DNA of 64,000 nt from Aptenodytes patagonicus (lineage: Eukaryota > Chordata > Aves > Sphenisciformes > Spheniscidae): positions 2,914,001 through 2,978,000 of the forward strand of contig NC_134951.1 of assembly GCF_965638725.1 (NCBI RefSeq), in the 5' to 3' direction. The translations under genes were made by a program, and so were the position numbers. The notes below the pieces were generated by a model that saw only the letters and a program-made list of their open reading frames with translations, ran no database searches and was not told the DNA's origin. Positions 38,101 through 50,100 of this stretch are shown in pieces; position 1 is the stretch's first letter, and the number at the start of each line of letters is the position of its first letter.

Positions 38101-41100
38101 GAAAGTAATAAACTGATCCCCTTAGCTTTTTGGTATTTATGTTCAAAAACCTGTTATTACGCATCTGCTCATTTGCTTTTAGCCAGGAAAGGATGATTTA
38201 GATCTATTTGCTTTGTAAAGCATTCCTTTAGTCATTTCTATTCCTGAACCTAGCTCTCCCAATTTGCTGTTTACGGCAACAGAAGCCCATCAGTTCCCAG
38301 TTAGCGGTCAGATTCCTTTGCAATTACAGCCAAAAAATCCTTTCGGCTTCGCCTCCCCCTTATACTTCTCGTACTTTCCCACCTACTCACCTTGCACATT
38401 CATTTACGTCCCCTGCCACTGTGTATCGAAGTTTTATTCTGCCACAGAACTAAGATGTGTTCTGTATTTTCTGAGACTCAGAAATATCATTTTTTGTGTC
38501 CTCTCTATTGCGTCGTTTCCTACAGTTATGCAAGAATTACTAGCTTGCTGTCTCGCTCTGGCAGGTTAGCGATAAGGTGTTAAAGCTGATTGCCAAACGC
38601 TGACCCCCATAGCAGCCCCATCATCCACTGAGTACAACGGCCATTCATCACCGCCACCGGTTAAATTCTTCTGGCCACATTTGCATCATCAGGCCATTAT
38701 AAAGAAACAGCAAGAAAGATTACGAGACATGATATTTATGATCTTAAAGCCAGACTCGCTACAACAGCACGTATTTATTTTTTCTGCTGCACAGAAGAAG
38801 CTGTAGCTAGTTCTGTAGCAGTTCCTTCAATTTTCGCTCTCTCTTCTATGCACTGTGATTGCTAACAGGAGTGAAGAAGCCCTGTTTCCTTACTGATAGA
38901 GCTGCGAAGAATATCTATAAACCTCTCAAACCAGTGAGGTGTATTTGTAACACAACTGACTTGTTCTGTTACAAAACTAAAAGTGGCAAGTAATTTTAAG
39001 ATTTCATTTTACTACACAGATCCAGTGGTCATGGAAAAACTTAGGTTGCTCTCCAACGCAACCAAGCATAACAAAATCACACGCTCCTGTTTATATATTA
39101 GCTTTTATTTTTTTAAAACAAAGCAGAAATAGCATTTTCCCTCCTATTAAAAATTGTTGCGATCATGATCTGATTACTTGAGTTTCCACAGTAATCCATA
39201 ATATAAATTAAAATATCTTTAAATAGATGTCTTTGTAGTTTAAAAACTGACTTCAAGACAAATAATACAAGACTGATCTTGAACAGTAGGAAGGAGTGGG
39301 AACAGGTGGTTAGACTAGAGGCAGGAAATTAGACCTCGTTTGTAATCTCAGCTCTCATTGATTCAGTAAGAATTCAAGAAGTTGTGAAAGGCTCTCACTG
39401 CAATTGTAAAGAACACCTATTTGCATCTTTCGATACCAGAATACCTTTAAGAAAGCCACTGTCTTAATTTTAATTCTCTGAATTTCATAGATGAGTAAGG
39501 TTCTACGAATCCAGTCTCAACACTAAGGCTGTTGTAAGCAAAAGGCAACATGAAAATGTAAAGCATTAAAGTAGATAAGATTTGGGAGTAAAATTTGCTC
39601 CTTTTATTACTTTGTAGAGAATAGAACCACAGTCAAACTAAAAATATTTTGAATCTGCCTTCCTTTTATTTGTGCTAGGTCTGTCATAAGTTACTTTTAA
39701 AAATATTTAAGTGTTAGGGTATTTATTTTTGGTCTATTTATTTAATATTTCACTGTACTTCTACAATGACAAAACAGCTTCCTGTAATCCTCAGACAGTC
39801 TTATAACAGCAAGTTTAGCTGTAGCAAACAACGGAATAGAATGTCTGGATCCAGTCACAACAAATAGTTGCTTGGGGATTCTTAGGGTTTGTTTTGCTTT
39901 GTTTTGAGAAAGATATCCTTTTAAAACATTTTTCTGCATGTAAAGAGGTATGGAAAGGTCTCAGTTAACAGGTAATGTGCTTCCAGAACTCCAGACAAGT
40001 GAACGAGACAGCAGAGTGAGCTGGACGGTTAACAAAGCACGGACAGAGTGGACTTCCACAAACTTTAACGTGCGAGATCTGGCTCCAGATTTATCTTCAT
40101 AACAGTTTTTTAAATCTTCCAGACTTACGCTATACAGGACTACTCCTTTATAAATAAACTACAGACTCTCAAATAAAGGAGAAAATATTATTTATAATGG
40201 GATTCTGTATTTCATCTGTTTTCTTTAAAAGAAAGTAGTGTTTTCTAGTCTGCTTGACCACGCATTAGCTACTGCTCAGAGCACAGAAGCCACATCGGGA
40301 GCAGGTGGAGTTTTGCAACACAGCATCCAAAAAAAAAAAAAAAAAAAAAAATCAAATGCTTCTCTGACATGTGGAATAGACAAAGAGAACGAACAAAGCA
40401 ACTGGCCAAAGTACATAGCAGGTAAAAGGTGACATGAGCTGGGGCGAGGGGCGGGGGGGAATGGTGTATGAAATAACAAATTAAAAATAGAATTACATTT
40501 TCCACTTGGCAATACACAAACAACACTAAGTGCACTTCATAAATTTTACTATTGTTGCTGTGGTAATTTAGTGGTATTACCATAAATCACGCTGGTAGTG
40601 TACTTGGCACTTTAAAAAAGCCAAGTGGGCTGAGTGTATCAATAAGTTTAAACAGCTCCACTATCTCTGGACAGAATGGAGGGGAAATGCATCACAAGGC
40701 TTTACTGTGACTAAAAGCTTGGTTTGCCCTGCAACAACATATAAAATAGCACTTTGCCAGCAAGTCTAACAGCACTCACCAGTATTGCTGCATAGCCTAT
40801 TTGATTTCATTTTTTACCTGCTGTGCAAGGGGAGAGGTCTGCCTGCCCTTTTTCTCATCTCTAACAGGAAAGAGAGACTTCAGCAGCTTTGGCATCTGAG
40901 GCACAAAGGACTTTACAGGATTCAGATAGGAAGCAGCAAGGCTACCAATACCTGTTGGAAAAATTAAAAAATGAGAACAGTTATGCTTTGGGGAAAAGGA
41001 AAAAAAAAACCCAACCCAAAACACCCCAAAAAAGTATTACAAAACTGTTGTCATTTTAGTCTGAGATGACACCTTCCAGTGGTCAAAGCATTAGCCAAGG

Positions 41101-44100
41101 AAAAGCACTGAGTGCTTGCTCCTCCTTCGAAAGGGACATATGAATTTGGGTAGGTCTTAATCTGTGGCCCCAGTATACAGAAAATCTTTTTCATCACATA
41201 GTGTGAAAAAGCTTGTTGTTTGCAATTAGAAACATAAAATGCTTTATAACTTGCAGAAGCAGGGGAAAAAAAAACCCCAAGAAACAAAATTGAAAAAGGA
41301 TGTCCATACAGCACACAATTTTAACAGCAATTACAAAACTTACTAGAAATAAGAGATGAGAAGATCCAAGTTAAGAAAAAGCAAAAAGTTAGGGGCATTT
41401 AACTCTTCTTACTCACACTGCCATTTTTTCCACACTACTCCCCCCTTGAGAAAACCTAGTTATATGTACTAAACATCACTACTATATATCTCTGTGCTCT
41501 CAGTTACACATTAGGCACATCAGCTGCAAAATAATCCATCCAAATCCAGTGCTGCTTATTTTCTAACATATTAGCAGCCTTACTGTCTTTGCTGGTGTCC
41601 TGGTTTCGGCTGGGATAGAGTTAATTTTCCTCCCAGTAGCTGGCATAGTGCTGTGTTTTGGATTTAGCGTGAGAATAATGTGATAACACACTGATGTTTT
41701 AGTTGTTGCTAAGCAGTGCTTATACTAAGTCAAGGACTTTTCAGCTTCCCATGCTCTGCCAGCGAGGAAGCGCACAAGAAGTTGGGAGGGGGCACAGCCA
41801 GGACAGCTGACCCCAACTGGCCAAAGGGATATTCCATACCATGGGACGTCATGCTCAGTACAGAAACTGGGGGGAGTTGGCCGGGGGGCAGCGATCACTG
41901 CTCGGGGACTGGCTGGGCGTTGGTCAGTGGGTGGTGAGCAGTTGCATCACTTATTTTTCCTGGGTTTTGTTTCTCTCTCTCTTTTTTGTTGTTTTCCTTT
42001 TCATTACAATTTATTATTATTCTATTATTTCAATCATTAAACTGTTCTTATCTCAACCCACAAGTTTTCTTACTTTTGCCCTTCTGATGCTCTCCCCCAT
42101 CCCACTGGAGGGGGTGGGGAGGTGGGGTGGGTGAGTGAGCAGCTGGCAGGGGTCTACTGAGATCCCTCTCTGGGACACCGATGAGGTTATGGAGCTTGAC
42201 TTCAATCAGTTACCTGAGGGTGATATATCAAATTTCAAGGCAATACTGTTTAAAGTATCTCTTGATTCCACAGAATATTCAATAGTCCCTTTAGGCTTTT
42301 GAAAAGACATTCGTCACCCATCTTTCTTTTCTGGGGTCTTCTTCTGGCCAGTGTCTTGCCATTAGTGATGTACTTGCAATTAATTTTTAGAAATTTCTCT
42401 GTATATGCTTATAACAAATTTATTTTAACACGTTCTGGTCAGTTCTGTCATTATCTCAACCCTTTGTGCCCCACGTTGGGCGCCAAAAAGGACTGTCGTG
42501 GTTGAACTCCAGTCGGCAACCAAGCACACACAACCACTCGCTCACCCTCCCCGCTGGCAGAGCACGGGAAGCTGAAAAGTCCTTGACTTAGTATAAGCAC
42601 TGCTTAGCAACAACTAAAACATCAGTGTGTTATCACATTATTCTCATGCTAAATCCAAAACACAGCACTACGCCAGCTACTGGGAGGAAAATTAACTCTG
42701 TCCCTGCTGAAACCAGGACAGCTGGTTTACGCACATAGCAAATAGCGCTTTCTGAGCCCAGCTAGCTTTTGGCTTTAGAAATTGAGCTCCTGAGATAAGA
42801 CTGCATCTTCAGACAACTTTAACCACGTGGCATTTAGCAGAACTAGTAACAGAGTTGAAGGAAAGGCTAGCTGGAATAGCCTAGAGTCTGAGTAGTTTTG
42901 CCACAACTGCTAAATATTCACACAGAGGGAACTGCGTGAACATTTTTCTGGAGAAGAAATTTCTCTGCATCTCTGAAAGCAGCTCAGCTTTATCTGACAT
43001 TCAGGAGCTGGGGTAACTTCACTCCATTTTTAGGAAAGTTATTTTAGCTTTAGGAAAGCCCTTACCCGGATCAGGAGAGTGGTTTTGCTGCCCAGAGCCT
43101 GGCAGAGAGGTACGAGACGGACTAATGCCTCTACTGGGATTTGTGGCACCTTGGGATACATCTTGCTGACTCTCCCATCGGCCCTAGGAGGGAAAAAAAA
43201 AAAAGTTGTATTTTTCAAAGTTAGCACACCAGCAAGAGTACAGCAATACTTACATACCATGCCAGCCTGCACAGCCTTTTTGCAAAGTTCAGAATGCACA
43301 GAGCTGAGGAAAGACCCTTCCCCAGAGGCATTTTTAGTTGAAACACCCAGTCCTGCAAAGATAAGCACCCCCAGCTCCCATCAGCATCAAGGCACATAAA
43401 AAGTCTACTTATAGACCTTAAAGCTATAATAGCTCACTCAATTGCACAGCTGTGTTTTACAAGTCACAACCAGGTGAAAAGTTACAGCCAGGTGAAAATA
43501 AAATAGTACTGTCTGCCCAAAATGCCTAAATATTTTGTGTATCTGCTCAGGAAGCGGTCACAAGTGAAATCGGGATATAGAGAGTGTCAGAGGGAAGGAG
43601 TGAGGACAGACACAGCTCTGAACAAGAAAAGAAATATGATCTTAGACCTAAAGGCTGGATGTTAGTGCCTAGGGTCAGATAATGGAAGAGCTGATCAGAT
43701 CAAGAGGAAACAACTGTGGTAGTGCAATTTTTTTTAATAGCCTGGAAAAGAGGGAGATGGAATACACGACAACAAGCTACGGATACCAGGAGCCAAGAAA
43801 AAGATTAAGTAAAGACAGGTTAGAGTCTTGACATGGTTAGTAAAGATGAAACGATGTGGAAATGGCCTCAAGTTGCGCCAGGGGAGGTTTAGATTGGACG
43901 TGAGGAAAAATGTCTTTACTGAAAGAGTGGTTAAACATTGGACCAGGCTGCCCAGGGAAGTGGTGGAGTCCCCATCCCTGGAGGTATTTAAAAGACGTGT
44001 AGATGAGGCGCTTAGGGACATGGTTTAGTGGGCATGGGGGTGTTGGGTTCATGGTTGGACTTGATGATCTCAGAGGTCTTTTCCAACCTTAATGATTCTA

Positions 44101-47100
44101 TGATTCTATGATTTTCAGACCTGCAAGAGCCTGAGTGTAGATGAGGCAGGAAGAAACAGCGACTGAGAAGGTGGTAGGCCATCTGCCTTTCCAAGGTCCC
44201 AGGATTCTCTAGTTGGGTTTTCACATGGATCCCAACGGAGGTAACACACTATTCTGCATGTGGGGTGCGATTTCTCTCGCTTTTACAAAGGTCCACTGTG
44301 GTTTTGCGTCTTTCTTCTCAACCTTATGGGTCAGAAACTGGCTCAATGACAAAGTCTCTTGGCTAACACAGAGAATCTCCAAGCTAGTATTTCACACCAG
44401 TGCACGAGTGTCAAGAATCTATGTGGCCAAATCATTTTTTCCTAACTCTATCATCTTGATATGTAAAATCATTTACAGATTTGTCTGCAATGATTACACG
44501 AAGTGACTGGCCAGAGGGTGTCTCTGCTGAAAATTTCATGTGAACACAAGACCAGTATATTGCTTCACCAAACTGTGCACCACGTTAAGTGTGCAGAGCT
44601 GAAAGGCAGGCACTGAAATCCATGTGGTTGTCCTTCAAACTTCTGATATAGGCCCACTCGTAACGCCTGCCAAAGCGGTTCCTTTGCACTGCTAAAGAGT
44701 AGGCGCTAACAAAACTATATGGTGCTAATTTACTTAATTTATAGGAGACTTTAAGGCAATTCAATATCCATTTAAGAGTCTACATGCCAAAAGAATCTGG
44801 TCTCAAATGCTGTAAGAAGTCTCAATGACTTGTGGAAAAGTGTTGTCCTGTTCAAGTAGCAGAGTGCCCTCAGGACTACAAGCTTGCAAAGTTTCACCTT
44901 TCCAGAAACAGAGGTTGCAAAGACAGGACGGTGCAGCCAAAAATTGAAGTCTGATCCCACTTCTGGTAAAGAGTTATGCTATGGTTGGTACAATATCTGT
45001 ACTTGTCTGGATTATATTGTATCTGTATCTGAATCTTGCTTGTTCTTTTAAAAGACATACCAGAAAGAGAAATACTTTCACGAGATGGTACAGTGAACAT
45101 ACTAGAAAGGAGTCACAAGGGATGGATAGACCTGCTACATCCCAGAGCACAAGTTTCATGTGTTTTTCCTGGAGGAAGAGGGTGGAAATGTGCCTTTTCA
45201 AGAAGCTTCACACTGTTGGATGCAAGAAAATAATCCGACCTTGAACACAAAAATGACAGGCAGCTAAACTAATCTTAACTGTAACTTGAAGTCATGAATG
45301 TTTCACAAATAATAAATAAGCCAGGATAGGAGGAATAGATTTCTCCAATGGGTTGAAGGTCACACTGAGCAGCCCAGAGCAAAAATCGTTTCCATTTGGA
45401 TCTATAAGTTAGTCCCACAGAAGCTCTCCTGCTTTGAATAGCAAGTAACTTGCGCAGCACCCGTCTTCAGACCTCTACTAGCTAACATCCGTATTATTTG
45501 ATGTAGAGACAACAGGCGCTGTTTCTGTGAAGTAACATTTGGGATACCTAAAGACTAATGGATGTCTGAGTTCACTGGAGGCAGCCATCCTGAATGTCAA
45601 AACTGATATAACCCAGGCTGGGACCTAGCAGTAATACCAGGGGTTTGTTTAGTCTTGTATTTTTGAGGACTTTGGTGTTTAAGCCCCTCTTGAAAGCTTC
45701 CTGCTCTATCAGCATGGATGATAGAGCCGTTCTACCCATACCTTAAGCCCCCAACTTAAGCATTATCTTTGACCTGCAACTCATTTATGTCTTACACACA
45801 TCAAAAAGTCATGCCTATGTCTGGAAAATTCTTTCCACAAAATGCTTCTATGAAACAGTCTTTCCTATTCCACTCCCCAGAAACTCTTATTCAGGCTTTT
45901 GCAGTCTCGTCTTTCAACTAGTGCAGGTTTCTTTCAGGTGGCCTTACCGCATGCAGTCTTGCCCCACTTACATCCATTCAAAATACTGCTTCAGAGACTG
46001 CTTTCTGCCATTCTGATCACTTCACGCGCAGAAGCAGACATTGAAAGCCAGCATGGAAACAGCCTACGGCTTCAGACTATGCTCAAACTGTCTTCCCCTT
46101 CGGGATGTGAAAAGTTTCCTGAAGTCTCCTTCACTGGCTCCCACTGACGGGTTAGTTTGCAGGAGAAGAGTCAAAACATGAGAAAAGAGTTAATACTTCA
46201 TCCAGATGGGGAAAATATCTCAGTGTAATTTGGTATTTTTTGCATGCACCAGCTCAGTGGTGCTGAAGGAGTTTTTTAAAAAAAAAACAAACAAACCCAA
46301 AAAACCCCCACAAAAACCAAAACAGAAGACTATTTGGTGGGAAGTCGTCACAAGACTCAAACAATCTTGAAATACTGTTTGGTTTTGTTGCCTTCTGGTC
46401 TGGTCTGCCATCAGCCTGGTAGATGTTGGCATTAGGTTAAGAAAACGAACAATGGAAGAGTGCGAAGCATCTGAAGGCTTCTTTTTTGGAGGACATAAAG
46501 CTTGATTAGTGTTACTTTTGGATCTTAGAATAACGATGCACTTACTAAAGACAAATGGATAAAGGCTACATGTCTTATTAATTTTCTTCCTATAGGCCAA
46601 GCCTAAGTGCTTCTGGAGACCACAGAGACATAAGAAACAGAAAGACTATTATGGGAAAGTTTTCTAGCTTTCTAGAACACTGACTCAATGCAGGTAAGGA
46701 GCAACTGAATCATTTTCTGAATCACGATTTGTTGAGTCAGAAGTGCCCTTCATTGACTGTTCTAACAAGAACAGTTTCAGGCAAGTATCTTGACTTTCTA
46801 GACCTGTTTGGAGAATGATGAAAAAAATTGGAGTAGGTAAGAAACAGAGCAAAACACTTTCAGAATATTCATCTTGTACAGAAAGAATGGCAACGTTTAG
46901 TGACTTTTTCCTTAGGAAAAGCCTTTTTTCTTAGGATCTTTAGGAAATTTTGCTTCAGCCTTGCTATTATGGACGACTACATTTTCGACATAATTTTAAA
47001 TATTTTGCCAGGTTAAACAAAATGAAGGTCCTGAGAACAGGAATGTGCACTTGAGAAAAGGATCTGTCTGGCCATATATTTAAGGTATGTCGGGTTTTTA

Positions 47101-50100
47101 AATAACACTTGCTTTGGAGAGAGCAGAAAGATCATCATTGTAGACTGAAGGTCAGATTTGTTAGGGGTAATGTGAGCCTCAACTCTGAGATGACAGCAAA
47201 CCATTAAAAAGTAGGTAAATCAGGGCAACAGGTGGAGAAATATTTGCAAAAGAAAATACTGGAGGCAACTGAAAGGCTCAACTGTTGTGTGAAGAATCTG
47301 CAGAGGCAAAAGGCAGTTCATGAATGATTGATTTTACTAAGGTGGATTGAAAGATAACCCATCTCAATCTCACAAAAAGAAAAAAATATAAGAATTATTA
47401 ACTATATTAACTTGATGAAGCTCCCAAGTTTCACATATGCATGTTATACAGCACTCTCACGATTGCTTTGTGCATTCACTAACTGAAACACTTGAAGTCT
47501 AAGCAATTGGTATTAAGTGCTGTGAATCTTTCCTCTATCAAGAAGGGTGGTGAGAGAAAGGAAGGAAGTTTATAAATCATTTGCCCAGAGGAGCCATCAT
47601 TTCATGAATATATTTGGTCTCTGCCAAGTGACCAAACAGAGGTCAAGTGACTTAATTTAACAAATCAAAAAATAGCCACCGGAAGAATGCATGTCCCTTG
47701 ATGTATAAACAGCTCTGTATCAAAATAAAGTGTTTTATTTCTATAATACCTTCTCCTTCTCCTCTGCCTTCCCTTCTTTCACACATCCTCCATGAAAAAC
47801 ACCAGGGAATTTATTTCAGGTCAGCACTGACACGCACAAAATCTTTAGAGCAAATATGGGTGATCACTACCTAAGTCATCTGTAGGCTTTACCTGACAAC
47901 AATTCTTTTCTTGAAGTTGACAGACCATTAAAATGCTGCCACTGGGTAAGAGAAATGAATAGTTCTTGTGTTTTATTATTTTAGCAGTTCAGAAAAGGCT
48001 TAGGAAAAGATAACCATGTAGCACTTAAATGTAAGCATACAGCTGGGACAAAAGGCACTTGTTCTCATGAACAGCGAGATTATTCAAATTGATCTACATG
48101 GTACCAATTTGGTGAAAAAACTCTGGTTCCCAGTAAAACCTGAAGGTTCAGTGGCACAATCTTGTCTTATTTGGCTTTTGGATACAAGGCTTTTGAGCTA
48201 CAAACTACCGGACCTTTGGGAAAGGAAGGATGACTGTCAAAGACAGAATGGCTATTGTGCAAAGGTATTTTAAGAACAACTGATGAAATTTTTCATCAGT
48301 ATGTGATTATAGTCTGAAGACGACCCGTAAAAAAAGTCAGAGGTGCCTTCCATTCTTTGTGCAGCTCATTCATCCAGTTTAAGTCAACTGAATTTTTTAA
48401 ATTCCAATGCAAGCACCCTGGAACGTAAAAATCCAGCTCCGTATCTTGTATCACCACTAAGAGACTCTATACTCTGGCATCACCTGACATGTACTGATGT
48501 GCAAGATGAAATAAAATCCATCTCACTCTCCCGTAACCATATCTGTAGTGATAACAGGAGTAAAAATCGGCTTTTTCTCATTTAAGCAAGCAGATATAAC
48601 TTTGAGGTGAGACCAAATGCAGTCCTGTTAACCTAATATGAAACATCCGTAAGACTGTCTTCTGAAGTAAATTTAGAAGGCATCTCTTTGCCTTCTCAGC
48701 CAGTTCGGTAGCTTAATCTCATGAGTTATTATTAAAAAAATCCCAATGGTGACTTAAATATTTCACGTGAATGCATATCTCAGTGTGAGAGTCATCCTGC
48801 TCTTTGGAAGCTCTCTGTGGTGTCAGTACACAGAGATATTCTTTAATGTTTTTTCAAAATATGCCAAACCCACACCTCTGCTCCAGTCTGGAGAAGGGCT
48901 TTTCTAGCTCTTCAGGGGGGTGTGACCACCCATCCACATTTGTAGTAACAGAGATTCAACTATGGCTGCAAGATGAATCCGGGTCCTAATTCTGGAAACT
49001 TCTGATCTGCCTGTTTTAGCTGCACCAACACCATCTTTACTTCTTATTCTAACTTCTTTAATATTCTTGTTTACAGGGGAATGAGTCCTGGCTATTCATA
49101 GTGCTGAAGAATGAAGCGGCGTCCACATTCATAACTTTACCAGCGTGAATGGTGCTTTACATAAAGGAATGAGACTCAAGAGCCCTTTCCACAAAGCTAA
49201 AAATCCACGGTAAAGACAGCAGGAATGCAAGGAATAATAATGTTAAAATTAGAGAGAAAAATGAAGTAATGGAATAAAAGTTAAGGAGAGGACTATTCTG
49301 AAATATGTTGAGGGCTCCCACTAATATTAAAGTATGCAGGCTTGACAGATTAGTTCTCCACCCAATTCAGGATGCCGTTACTATCCTGTGACTGATGTTT
49401 CTTATGGTATAATAAACCACTTGTTTGAGATTAGCTTATTATAGTCACTTGTAAACAAAACCAAATTCCTGGTAAAATAACGAGTTATGACTGCTGGAGA
49501 AGACTTTTCACTAAATTTCTCTGCAAGTGACAACGACATCTAACTTAGCTGAAACTCTGCATATCAAGCCATTCTCAGATCCTTTATGCTAAAATAGATA
49601 GGACCAATATCACCAGTGTGCTTTATGATGTCTGTGTGCTATAGGAACATTTAAGAATTTGTTTAACATTTCATTGTGATTACAAACGCTTTCGCTCATC
49701 TCCCTACGGAAACTGAACCAGAGATCCATTTGAAATCAGAAAATTCTAACAGGGGAGTTTGCACTCCCCATGTCCTGAGTAACAAGTGCCTTGAAATGAA
49801 GCACGCTGCAAGCAAGGAGGTAAGCTACACAATCTCAGCTCCGTGTTACAGCGGTACAGTGTGTTTGTCAGCGGCTACATCAACCACGGTGAAGAGCTGC
49901 AAAACCCCATGCAAACCACTACGAATTAACTCTGGTTAACCAAAGCTTGGTACAACTAAGGGGACAGCCATTCCTCCGAGAGTGTTAACATGATACTAAG
50001 GATAAACGTTTTCCATTGGCCCAGTATTAATTTAAAAATCATTCTTTCATAGAAATCGAGAGTTGTTAACACTGAACTATCTGAAGCCATAAAGCCTGAG

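Larger units (their letters stand above)
31389..40817 (-). other. largest KIF13B intron in the window, 9.4 kb
   Basis: AT-rich. It holds a CR1 fragment (31959-32223), a diverged direct duplication (about 36381-36490 and 37363-37475), a 36-bp tandem pair (37179-37250) and an A23 run at 40329-40351. No other coding exon fits the phases on either side. Confidence 0.8.

Noticed and set aside
41841..42134. 97-codon plus-strand frame
   Set aside because: Lies wholly inside the LTR; chance frame.
43066..43183. Alternative frame [14 protein letters not shown] over the GRWESQQ exon
   Set aside because: The frame [17 protein letters not shown] matches the family and the phases on both sides; the other frame runs into a TAG in the next exon.
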